From the NCBI GenBank assembly GCA_009783865.1, contig WRCR01000099.1, forward strand, positions 1-10,829: DNA of 10,829 nucleotides. The letters run 5' to 3'. Position 1 is the stretch's first letter; each line of letters starts with the position of its first letter. Positions 1-6,486 of this stretch are shown here, piece after piece. The stretch comes from Planctomycetaceae bacterium (GTDB lineage Bacteria; Planctomycetota; Planctomycetia; Pirellulales; Thermoguttaceae). Position numbers and translations under genes: made by a program. The notes beneath the pieces are model-generated. The model made no database searches. It was not told where the DNA came from and worked only from the letters and a program-made list of their open reading frames with translations.

Positions 1-180
1 ATCCATCGTGTTTCGGCTCAAAACTTCGCTGTCGCGGATAGTCGTTAGAGCGTGCAGGTTGGCGATGAAATAAAACGCTGTATCTTGTCCGTTCTGAAGG
101 TCAATGTATTGACGAATCGCTCCGAAATAATTACCCCAATGAAAACGTCCCGTCGGCTGTATTCCTGATAGTATCCGCAT
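1..180 (-). CDS. trpS: Tryptophanyl-tRNA synthetase, N-terminal 60 residues (cut by window edge)
   Basis: Charges tRNA-Trp with tryptophan using ATP; cytoplasmic class I aminoacyl-tRNA synthetase. Reading the minus strand from the ATG at 178-180 gives 60 uninterrupted codons up to the window edge. The product begins MRILSGIQPTGRFHWGNYFG and continues with QYIDLQ and FYFIANLHALTT, the conserved N-terminus of bacterial TrpS. The PTG and HWGN residues form the ATP-binding HIGH-type signature; the second position is W where many TrpS have L. The KMSKS half and the anticodon-binding region lie outside the window. The start fits the family exactly. A weak AGAGG lies about 12 nt upstream of it. The gene follows the diadenylate cyclase gene on the same strand after 62 bp, so read-through is possible, although a weak terminator-like hairpin sits between them. 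Identification is firm; completeness cannot be judged. Confidence 0.93.
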   Translation of the reverse strand, partial: MRILSGIQPTGRFHWGNYFGAIRQYIDLQNGQDTAFYFIANLHALTTIRDSEVLSRNTMD

Positions 181-217
181 GGAAATTTGTTGCCTCTAGT
201 TACTTGTGAAAGTTTAT

Positions 218-239
218 AAAAAAGTGTGTGAGAAACACA
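218..239 (-). terminator. Weak terminator-like hairpin after the diadenylate cyclase gene
   Basis: On the minus strand a 5-bp TGTGT/ACACA stem with a five-base loop is followed by a run of six T. It sits just after the stop codon of the diadenylate cyclase gene. The stem is short, so termination would be partial at best. Confidence 0.35.
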
Positions 240-242
240 TTG

Positions 243-1193
243 TTATTCCGGTCGGTCTTGGTCAAAGTCGCGCCAGACCAGCGGTGTGCGCTGCCGGGAT
301 TCAATCCGCAATGCAACTTCGCCGTTCTTGAAAATCCGAATTGTTCCGCTGGACTGACTAACGGTAATTGCCAGCGCGGAAGTAGTCCGGCTAATTGCGG
401 CGGCGGTCATGTGTCTTGCTCCCAGTCCGGGAGACAATGAAATCGTTGCCGTTGACTGTGATTCCAAATAGCGGCAAGCGGCTTCGACAATTCCCTCTTT
501 GGAAATAATTACCGCGCCGTCTAACTGGGAAATTTCCTTCACGCCTTCCCGGACTTTGGTATCGAAAATTGAGCGTTCATGACGTTTATATCCTTTTACC
601 GGGTCGAAGCATAGTTCCCGGCTTTGTGCCATTACTCTGTTGGTATCGCCGACCACGAACATTGTACCGATTGGTTTGCCTTCCCGTCCTTCCCAGCCGA
701 TATCGACAGCCAAATCGACAACCGTTTTCAGGACTTTGAGCGGAACGCTGCTTTCCAACTGCTGCAAGTCGCGGCGGGACAATTTTTCGAGATGTTCCGA
801 CAAATTAAAAATGGTGATGGAATCCAAATGCGATGGGTCTAACGCGCTGTAAAGAGCAAGGACGCAGCCGCCTTCCTGAATCAAGCCGTCGGCAACTGCT
901 TCGATGACAGCATGCGAAATTTTTTCATAGATTGAAGTGCCGCCTTCAAAATGCAGGTGAATTGTACCGTATCCATGAACTACCGCAGTTGAAAGATAGT
1001 CGGATTTTATAGAGCAGACGATGACTTTTTCATCGCCGAGTATTTTTTTCATTTTTCCCCAATCGACAGGAACTTCGGGGAAAACCAGTATTGCTTCGGC
1101 TTCCGTTTCCTGCCGCAGTAATCGTAAATTCCCGACAAGGAAACGGAATTGTTCCGTGAATTTCAGAGGTTCAAGTTTTGGTGCTTCCGGCAT
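243..1193 (-). CDS. Diadenylate cyclase domain protein (DisA_N/DacZ-like), c-di-AMP synthase
   Basis: Probable synthase of the second messenger c-di-AMP from two ATP. The C-terminal half (about residues 150-300 of 316) is a DisA_N/DAC domain. The DGA motif is at residues 225-227, followed by AACRYLE. SLSPGLGARHM ends at 262, and SQSSGTIRIFKNGEVALRIE follows it. The second motif reads ARHM, where DisA and CdaA usually have TRHR; GARH with a hydrophobic residue is, as I recall, closer to archaeal-type DacZ. The N-terminal 140 residues have no membrane segment and look like an alpha/beta domain; DacZ proteins carry a pyruvate-kinase-C-like domain in this place. There is no DNA-binding HhH region as in DisA and no transmembrane helices as in CdaA, so a soluble cytoplasmic enzyme is inferred. 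The ATG at 1191-1193 is about 40 nt from a predicted start of transcription. Activity is not proven, because the last Arg of the RHR motif is missing. Confidence 0.85.
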   Translation of the reverse strand: MPEAPKLEPLKFTEQFRFLVGNLRLLRQETEAEAILVFPEVPVDWGKMKKILGDEKVIVCSIKSDYLSTAVVHGYGTIHLHFEGGTSIYEKISHAVIEAVADGLIQEGGCVLALYSALDPSHLDSITIFNLSEHLEKLSRRDLQQLESSVPLKVLKTVVDLAVDIGWEGREGKPIGTMFVVGDTNRVMAQSRELCFDPVKGYKRHERSIFDTKVREGVKEISQLDGAVIISKEGIVEAACRYLESQSTATISLSPGLGARHMTAAAISRTTSALAITVSQSSGTIRIFKNGEVALRIESRQRTPLVWRDFDQDRPE

Positions 1194-1239
1194 AAAACGT
1201 TTGAGTAAAGAAGAGCGTGCGGCTTAACATTCCACGCTT

Positions 1240-1267
1240 ATTATAACATTAAAATAACTATTGTAAA
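1240..1267 (-). promoter_or_regulatory. Predicted sigma70-like promoter of the diadenylate cyclase gene
   Basis: On the minus strand TTTACA (1262-1267) and a perfect TATAAT (1240-1245) are separated by 16 bp. Transcription would start near 1233, giving a leader of about 40 nt before the ATG at 1193. Confidence 0.6.
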
Positions 1268-1322
1268 TACGTTAAATGAAAATACCGGATATAAAATTAT
1301 GAATTTTTCATTTTGTCCCCCC

Positions 1323-1350
1323 TTGTTTTAACTGATAAACGATTTATAAT
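1323..1350 (+). promoter_or_regulatory. Predicted sigma70-like promoter of the small basic protein gene
   Basis: TTGTTT (1323-1328) and a perfect TATAAT (1345-1350) are separated by 16 bp. The start of transcription would be near 1357, about 44 nt before the ATG at 1401. It is divergent from the diadenylate cyclase promoter, with the two -10 boxes about 100 bp apart. Confidence 0.55.
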
Positions 1351-1400
1351 TACTCGAAAATTGGGCACTGGATTGACTGTTTTTGACGCACATTACTGCA

Positions 1401-1655
1401 ATGACGATAGATAAAAGTTTAAAAGTCCGCAAGGGAATCACCCGTTCCAGAAACGTTCTGACCCGTGCAGAGCGCATAGAGAAACTTCTTCAGCAAGACC
1501 GCTGGAAAGAAGAGGACGGACCGTTTGCTCTGCCGAAGGTTCGTGTCTATAAAATCGTTGTGAAAAAGAAAAAGAAGAAGAAGGGCGAAGAAGAAGGTGC
1601 TGCTGACACTGCGAAGCAATCTGCCGCCAAAGCACCGGTTGCTAAGAAAAAATAG
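1401..1655 (+). CDS. PVC-type small basic protein (TIGR04137-like), lysine-rich C-terminus
   Basis: An 84-residue, strongly basic protein. The N-terminal part begins MTIDKSLKVRKGI, followed by SRNVLTRAERIEKL and then DRWKEEDGPFALPKVRV. This matches the small basic protein family found in Planctomycetes, Verrucomicrobia and Chlamydiae (TIGR04137 as I recall). Its role is not established; association with the ribosome or another nucleic acid is only inferred from charge and distribution. The last 35 residues are low complexity: a run of seven lysines, then GEEEG, an alanine-rich stretch and a KKK end. I chose the ATG at 1401 because the family starts at MTIDKSL; an in-frame TTG at 1383 would add six residues with no family support. 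No Shine-Dalgarno is visible. It appears monocistronic, with its own promoter upstream and a hairpin downstream. Confidence 0.85.
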   Translation: MTIDKSLKVRKGITRSRNVLTRAERIEKLLQQDRWKEEDGPFALPKVRVYKIVVKKKKKKKGEEEGAADTAKQSAAKAPVAKKK

Positions 1656-1695
1656 ACGTTTGGAGCGTAATCCAGAACCCCGGTGTGAACGAGGG

Positions 1696-1733
1696 CGCAA
1701 AAGGATTTGAAATCCTTGCGTTAAGAATTTTTT
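1696..1733 (+). terminator. Possible terminator after the small basic protein gene
   Basis: CGCAA (1696-1700) pairs with TTGCG (1716-1720), and GGAT (1703-1706) pairs with ATCC (1712-1715), leaving two bulged A. A run of six T follows at 1728-1733, seven bases after the stem. The gap before the T run makes it atypical. A hairpin with the same core lies at 6647-6664. Confidence 0.4.
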
Positions 1734-1739
1734 CCCTAT

Positions 1740-1768
1740 TTGACTCCTCCGAAAAAATCTGCTATCAT
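1740..1768 (+). promoter_or_regulatory. Strong predicted sigma70-like promoter for the DUF1559/FAD oxidoreductase pair
   Basis: TTGACT (1740-1745) and TATCAT (1763-1768) are separated by exactly 17 bp. Transcription should start near 1775, about 45 nt before the ATG at 1821. The same hexamer pair and spacing occur at 9142-9170 on the other strand. Confidence 0.65.
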
Positions 1769-1820
1769 ACGTAAAGTTGACGGTTTGTTTCAACCTCTTC
1801 GTAAATTGTGAGATACCGGT

Positions 1821-2156
1821 ATGAGAAAAATCAATGAAAATCTAGGTAATTCGAGAGGGGGACGCGAATTAAAATCCGCATTCACATTAGTCGAACTTCT
1901 CGTCGTCGCCATCATCGGTGTGTTGATTGCTCTTCTTTTGCCCGCGGTGCAAGCCGCTAGAGAAACCGCAAGAAGAATGCGGTGCAGCAGTAAAATGAAA
2001 CAATTGGGACTTGCGGCTCATAACTATCATGACGTTTTCAACATGTTCGCTCCTGCCGGTTTCAGACCAGACCATACGAGCAGTCAGAGACACAACTACA
2101 CCGGTTACACCAGTGTTCGTCGTGCCGCTATTTGGAGAATAAACTTTGGAGAATAA
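1821..2156 (+). CDS. Truncated DUF1559 pseudopilin-like protein, probably a decayed gene
   Basis: The 111-residue product starts like a planctomycete DUF1559 protein. A short basic leader is followed by the type IV pilin/type II secretion prepilin motif AFTLVELLVV with the +5 Glu, a hydrophobic helix, LLLPAVQAARETARRM and then KQLGLAAHNYHD (residues about 20-75). Such proteins are normally around 300 residues and are processed by prepilin peptidase; this one stops after 111. The hydrophobic segment reads VVAIIGVL where the usual form is VVIAIIGVL, as if one codon were lost. After TGYTSV (near 2116) the family sense continues in other frames: FVV in one and PYLENK in another. I read this as at least two frameshifts followed by loss of the rest. 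The stop lies 3 bp before the FAD oxidoreductase start. It may survive only as a leader peptide gene; a short functional product is not excluded. Confidence 0.7.
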   Translation: MRKINENLGNSRGGRELKSAFTLVELLVVAIIGVLIALLLPAVQAARETARRMRCSSKMKQLGLAAHNYHDVFNMFAPAGFRPDHTSSQRHNYTGYTSVRRAAIWRINFGE

Positions 2157-2158
2157 AC
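2131..2158 (+). repeat. Perfect 14-bp tandem duplication carrying the GGAG ribosome-binding site
   Basis: TTTGGAGAATAAAC occurs twice, at 2131-2144 and 2145-2158, with no gap and no mismatch. The second copy holds the stop codon of the upstream gene (2154-2156). Its GGAG (2148-2151) lies 8 nt before the ATG at 2160 of the FAD oxidoreductase gene, so it probably sets that start. Confidence 0.9.
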
Positions 2159-2159
2159 A

Positions 2160-4622
2160 ATGCACAAAATTCTTTTGCCCATCCTCTTTATCTGTTTGGC
2201 AACTTTTTTGCTTGCTGCCGATAAACCAGCCGTTTGGCTTGAAGCGGAAGGATTTCAGGAACTAGGCGGCTGGGTTATTGACCAGCAGTCGTTTAATCAG
2301 ATGGGTTCCGCATACATCATGGCACACGGCATGGGCGTTCCCGTTGCGGATGCGACAACCGAGTGCGAAATTCCTGAAAAAGGTTTTTGGAACGTCTGGG
2401 TGCGAACCCGCGATTGGACGGCTCCATGGAAACGCGGAACACCTGCCGGACGTTTTCAGTTAATCATCGGCGGAAAAACTTTACCGACTGCGCTTGGAAA
2501 CAACGGTGCCGAGTGGGCGTGGCAGCGTGCCGGAACTATCGAATTGGAAAAGGGAACAACCGCCGCCGCTCTGCACGATTTAACCGGTTTTAACGGACGC
2601 TGCGATGCGATTTACCTAACGACCGATGCCGATGCAGTCCCAACTAACGAACCGAAAGAATTGGATACGTTTCGCCGCTCTATGATGGAACGAATGGGAA
2701 AGAAACGCATTGATGACCCCGTTGTCTATGATTTGGCGATTGCGGGCGGCGGCATTGCGGGAACCTGTGCGGCTCTTGCGGCGATTCAAACCGGTGCGAA
2801 AGTCGTTCTGATTCAAGACCGACCGGTATTGGGCGGCTGCAACAGTTCAGAAGTTCGGGTCACTCTGGGCGGCAACACTCTCATTCCGCCGTATCCGAAT
2901 ATCGGAAAAGCCGTTGAATTGATTTCACCGATTGCGCTGGGATTTGACGGGACCGAAAAGCCGCGTCCGGCAAGTTTTTTTGAAGACGACCGAAAAGAAC
3001 AGGCATTCTATCGTACTAGAGGGCATCGTAAATTGGCTCTGAACGAGCGGGTGTTTGCTGTCGAAAAAGACCCGAATGACCCGCAGCGCATTGCGGCGTT
3101 CATTGCCCGAAATTCCAGAACCGGCATCGAAACCCGCTACCGTGCAAAGAATTTTGCCGACTGCACCGGCGACGCAACCATTGCCCGACTGATGGGTGCC
3201 GAAACAATGTACGGTCGGGAGGAACGTTCACGCTTCAATGAAACACTTGCACCGGAAAAGGCGGACAATTTCGTGATGGGCATGTCGACTCTCTGGGGGT
3301 CACAAAAATCGCCGACACCGACAACCTTTCCCGACGTTGATTGGGGAATCGAATTCACGGAAGACAAAGTTTATCCTGTCCGCAGCGGTCATTGGGAATG
3401 GGAAACCGGCTATTTCCGCGACATGGCGGACGAAGCCGAGTACATCCGCGACTACGGGATAATGACGGTTTTCGCCAACTGGTCTTTCCTCAAAAATCAT
3501 TCAAAACACAAAGATGACTGGGCAAACGATACTCTGGAATGGATTACTCCGGTCGGCGGGAAGCGGGAGAGTTACCGCGTTGTCGGAGACCATATTGTCA
3601 CACAAAACGACATCGAAAAGAACGTGATTTATCCAGACGCAACGGCGACTAGTACGTGGAATCTGGACAATCATTTTCCCGACCCTGCCCATGCCGAAAA
3701 ATTTGAAGAACCGTTTCGGTCTTGCGCATATCATCGCTGTTACGAAAAGCCGTTTCCGGTGCCTTATCGAAGTTTGTACGCTCGTGATGTGAAAAACCTG
3801 TTTCTCGGCGGACGGGTTATAAGCGTCAGTCACGTTGCGTTTTCGGCAACGCGGGTGATGCGGACGCTGGGATGTCTTGGCGAAGTCATCGGTATGGCAT
3901 CAAGCGTTTGCGCCAATGAAAACATTGACCCGCGGGATGTGTACCCTGCTCATTTCGACAAGTTGAAAGCCCTGATGGAGCAAGGTGTTCGTTTTTCGAC
4001 TTATCATTCCGGCGGAACAGGGTCCAGCGAAAGTTATCATTTTAAGGATATAGGATGGTTTCCCGTCAATGATACGCTTCGGGCTGCGCGGAATCTCACA
4101 CCGGAACGTGAAGCGGAGTATCAACGCCGTATAAAACCGCTGGGGGTCGTTCACAAAAGTATGGAACGGTCACCTACTCCGGTTTGGCTGGAAAACGCAG
4201 GTAAAAATCTTGCACTTGATGCCAAGATTTCTGTTTCCAGTACGCAAACGGACGGCGGATATGATGCGAAGTACATCAATGACGGCAAGTACGATTTCGA
4301 GGTTCTCGAAGGACGCTGGCTCAGCAAGCCGGGTCCTGTTAGTTGGGTCGAATTCAGTTTTGCCGAACCGGTGTCGGTCAACGCTGTCAGGATTATATCC
4401 GGTGCGTATGGAACGGAATGTCCCCTCATCGGCTTTGTCTTACAGCGAAAGGACGGCGAACAATGGGCGGACATTCCTGAAACGAGGACGGAAAAGAATC
4501 CGAACACTGATTTCAGCACACGTTTCAACACGGTAACCGGCAGCACTTTCCGTCTTTACATTACCGAGACACTGCACGGTGTTGCCCGAATCAAAGAGGT
4601 GGAACTGTATAAAATTCCGTAA
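2160..4622 (+). CDS. Exported FAD-dependent oxidoreductase with N-terminal galactose-binding-like and C-terminal F5/8 (discoidin) domains
   Basis: An 820-residue protein starting with a Sec-type signal peptide (hydrophobic core residues 4-19, likely cut in LLAAD). Residues about 23-165 resemble a carbohydrate-binding beta-sandwich (WLEAEGF, then FWNVWVRTRDW, and a closing GRCDAIYLT). The FAD_oxidored core follows: dinucleotide-binding GGGIAG at 196-201, LIQDRPVLGGCNSSEVR after the second strand, DCTGDA at 334-339, and NLFLGGRVISVSHVAFSATR near 545-565, all typical of the family. Residues about 683-820 form an F5/8 type C (CBM32-like) domain starting KNLALDAKISVSS. The domain set suggests oxidation of a carbohydrate or similar substrate outside the cytoplasm, but the substrate is unknown. 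GGAG 8 nt upstream supports the start. It is probably transcribed from the promoter at 1740-1768 together with the short DUF1559 gene. No twin-arginine motif is seen, although the protein should carry FAD. Confidence 0.88.
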   Translation: MHKILLPILFICLATFLLAADKPAVWLEAEGFQELGGWVIDQQSFNQMGSAYIMAHGMGVPVADATTECEIPEKGFWNVWVRTRDWTAPWKRGTPAGRFQLIIGGKTLPTALGNNGAEWAWQRAGTIELEKGTTAAALHDLTGFNGRCDAIYLTTDADAVPTNEPKELDTFRRSMMERMGKKRIDDPVVYDLAIAGGGIAGTCAALAAIQTGAKVVLIQDRPVLGGCNSSEVRVTLGGNTLIPPYPNIGKAVELISPIALGFDGTEKPRPASFFEDDRKEQAFYRTRGHRKLALNERVFAVEKDPNDPQRIAAFIARNSRTGIETRYRAKNFADCTGDATIARLMGAETMYGREERSRFNETLAPEKADNFVMGMSTLWGSQKSPTPTTFPDVDWGIEFTEDKVYPVRSGHWEWETGYFRDMADEAEYIRDYGIMTVFANWSFLKNHSKHKDDWANDTLEWITPVGGKRESYRVVGDHIVTQNDIEKNVIYPDATATSTWNLDNHFPDPAHAEKFEEPFRSCAYHRCYEKPFPVPYRSLYARDVKNLFLGGRVISVSHVAFSATRVMRTLGCLGEVIGMASSVCANENIDPRDVYPAHFDKLKALMEQGVRFSTYHSGGTGSSESYHFKDIGWFPVNDTLRAARNLTPEREAEYQRRIKPLGVVHKSMERSPTPVWLENAGKNLALDAKISVSSTQTDGGYDAKYINDGKYDFEVLEGRWLSKPGPVSWVEFSFAEPVSVNAVRIISGAYGTECPLIGFVLQRKDGEQWADIPETRTEKNPNTDFSTRFNTVTGSTFRLYITETLHGVARIKEVELYKIP

Positions 4623-4630
4623 CACGTTTT

Positions 4631-4660
4631 GCGTACGGTTCAACGAACCGCCGCTCTTTT
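4631..4660 (+). terminator. Hairpin terminator after the FAD oxidoreductase gene; copy of a dispersed repeat
   Basis: CGGTTC (4636-4641) pairs with GAACCG (4645-4650) over an AAC loop, and flanking GCG/CGC can extend the stem. CTCTTTT follows at once, so it may end the plus-strand transcript. The 21 bases at 4635-4655 recur exactly at 9186-9206. The rest of this 183-bp gap between converging genes holds only a GAGAAAA/TTTTCTC inverted repeat (4724-4730 and 4740-4746) that I cannot assign. Confidence 0.5.
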
Positions 4661-4805
4661 GATTAAAAATTTTTCACGGGTATTGTTGTGCCTGTCCAGG
4701 AGATTTGTGTACCTCCCGCAACGGAGAAAACCGACTAAATTTTCTCGAAATTTCGATTGCGGCTCTGTTCTGGCACTGCTTGCGCAATGCCGCTCTGATT
4801 TGCCC

Positions 4806-6407
4806 CTACATATAATCCTGCAACGCTTTGACTTGTACTTCCGGGTTTTGATGCAGGAAGTTTATCGCTTCGATGAACGCATTCGCTCCGCGTAAAGTCG
4901 TGTATATCGGAATGTTGTATCTGTTTGCCGTTTGACGAATCAGCACTTCGTCTTTATGCGGATTCTTGCCGCTCGGCGTATTGATAATCAACTGTACACC
5001 GCCGTCAATCATTCTATCGAGAATGTTCGGACGCTCGCCTTCCGCAATTTTCGCAACGATTTCCACGTCAAAGCCCATCGCTCTTAACGTCTCACCTGTT
5101 CCTCGCGATGCAATCAAGTTGAAACCGTGTTTCCTTAATCGTTTCGCTATACTGCCGATGTGCGGACGGTCAGACACTTTTACCGTGATAAACACATTGC
5201 CCTTTTGCGGAACGGCTGAACCTGCGGCGATTTGGCTTTTCGCAAATGCTTCACCGAAGGTTTCACCGATGCCCATTACTTCGCCGGTAGATTTCATTTC
5301 GGGACCCAAGCGGGTGTCCGTTCCCGGAAAACGTATCCAAGGAAATACCGATTCCTTTACCGCAATGTAATTCATATCCGACCATTGGCGGAACGGTTTG
5401 TCACGGTATATTTCCGCAAGTTTTTCGCCTAGCATCAGCCGCGTTGCAATACTTGCAAGCGGTTCGCCGATTGCCTTACTGACAAACGGCACAGTGCGGC
5501 TTGCACGCGGATTGACTTCGAGTACATACACTTCATTGCCCTGAATTGCAAACTGAATGTTGAGCAAACCGACAACCTTCATACGCAGCGCAATTTTCTT
5601 CGTAGCGGCTTCGATTTGCCGAATTATCTTCGGCGTTAGCGACTGCGGCGGCAGCGAACAGGCGGAGTCGCCGCTGTGAATACCGGCTTCTTCGATGTGT
5701 TCCATGATTGCCGCTACGATGACGGTTTCGGTGTCCGCAATGGCATCGACATCAATTTCGACAGCATCTTCAAGGAAGTGGTCGATAAGAATCGGTCGGT
5801 TTTTGTCAATCGTTAAGTCGGCTTGTTTGCTGTAGTTGATGAGTGCCGTCCAATAAGATTTCAGGTCTTCGCGGTCGAAAACGATTTCCATTTTCGCACC
5901 GCCGAGAACGAAGGACGGACGCATCAGCACAGGGAAACCGATTTGCTCGGCAAGTACCAGTGCCTGTTCCAATGAAGTTGCAGTTGCTCCCGGCGTTTGA
6001 CGAATGTTTAACTCTTTCAGCATTTGTCCGAAGAGATGCCGGTCTTCGGCGATGTCGATGGATTCAACACTGGTACCGAGTATCGGTACATTTTCGGCAG
6101 CGAGTGCTTTGGCAAGATTGAGCGGAGTTTGTCCGCCGAACTGCAAAATTACGCCCAGCGGATTTTCGTGTCCGATGACTGCCATCACGTCTTCGAGCGT
6201 CAACGGCTCGAAGTAGAGAACGTCGGAGGTATCGTAATCGGTCGAAACGGTTTCGGGATTGCAATTCATCATGACAGCCCGATAGCCGAGTTTTCGGACG
6301 GTGAAAGCGGCGTGACAGCAGCAGTAATCGAATTCGATGCCTTGTCCGATACGGTTTGGACCGCCGCCGAGGACAAGAATAGAACGTTTGTTGTTTGCGT
6401 TAGACAT
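4806..6407 (-). CDS. carB: Carbamoyl-phosphate synthase large subunit, C-terminal half encoded as a separate gene
   Basis: This 533-residue protein equals the second half of a normal CarB of about 1,070 residues: the carbamate-phosphorylating ATP-grasp unit plus the allosteric MGS-like domain. It opens with ILVLGGGPNRIGQGIEFDYC, which starts the second half in full-length CarB. Then come NCNPETVSTDYDTSD, LQFGGQTPLNLA, an ATP-grasp region with FLEDAVEIDVDAIAD, HIEEAGIHSGDSACSLPPQS and EVNPRASRTVPFVSKA, and an MGS-like domain from about residue 400 with SRGTGETL and IINTPSG. All expected motifs are intact, so it looks functional. CarB makes carbamoyl phosphate for pyrimidines and arginine together with the glutaminase CarA. 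The N-terminal half is not in this window, and an in-frame stop lies seven codons upstream of the ATG. Split CarB is known in some archaea and Aquifex. No Shine-Dalgarno is visible. CarA is not nearby. Confidence 0.9.
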   Translation of the reverse strand: MSNANNKRSILVLGGGPNRIGQGIEFDYCCCHAAFTVRKLGYRAVMMNCNPETVSTDYDTSDVLYFEPLTLEDVMAVIGHENPLGVILQFGGQTPLNLAKALAAENVPILGTSVESIDIAEDRHLFGQMLKELNIRQTPGATATSLEQALVLAEQIGFPVLMRPSFVLGGAKMEIVFDREDLKSYWTALINYSKQADLTIDKNRPILIDHFLEDAVEIDVDAIADTETVIVAAIMEHIEEAGIHSGDSACSLPPQSLTPKIIRQIEAATKKIALRMKVVGLLNIQFAIQGNEVYVLEVNPRASRTVPFVSKAIGEPLASIATRLMLGEKLAEIYRDKPFRQWSDMNYIAVKESVFPWIRFPGTDTRLGPEMKSTGEVMGIGETFGEAFAKSQIAAGSAVPQKGNVFITVKVSDRPHIGSIAKRLRKHGFNLIASRGTGETLRAMGFDVEIVAKIAEGERPNILDRMIDGGVQLIINTPSGKNPHKDEVLIRQTANRYNIPIYTTLRGANAFIEAINFLHQNPEVQVKALQDYM

Positions 6408-6424
6408 AGTTGTTTTGCAGATAA

Positions 6425-6430
6425 ATTATA
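6425..6430 (-). promoter_or_regulatory. Possible -10 box of the carB C-half gene
   Basis: A perfect TATAAT lies on the minus strand 17 bp before the ATG at 6407. No good -35 hexamer is found at the usual distance. If used, the leader would be only about 11 nt, nearly leaderless, which would fit the lack of a Shine-Dalgarno. Confidence 0.4.
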
Positions 6431-6486
6431 GTTTGTTCAGTATTTTAACACATTTCGGCAGAATTAAAAGTATAGCGTGATGCTTT

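Noticed and set aside
228..440. 70-residue plus-strand ORF overlapping the end of the diadenylate cyclase gene
   Set aside because: It lies antisense to a well-supported coding region and shows no family-like residues.
1383..1400. Upstream TTG start for the small basic protein
   Set aside because: It adds six residues outside the family; the ATG at 1401 matches the conserved MTIDKSL start.
1419..1793. 124-residue minus-strand ORF opposite the small basic protein gene
   Set aside because: Its Phe/Leu/Ser-rich sequence is the complement of lysine-rich codons; the plus strand has clear family motifs.
4724..4746. GAGAAAA/TTTTCTC inverted repeat as a terminator of carB
   Set aside because: The stem is AT-rich with a nine-base loop and has no T run after it on the minus strand.
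4629..4895. 88-residue plus-strand ORF in the gap after the FAD oxidoreductase
   Set aside because: It begins in the hairpin repeat, runs into the 3' end of carB on the other strand and has no recognisable domain.
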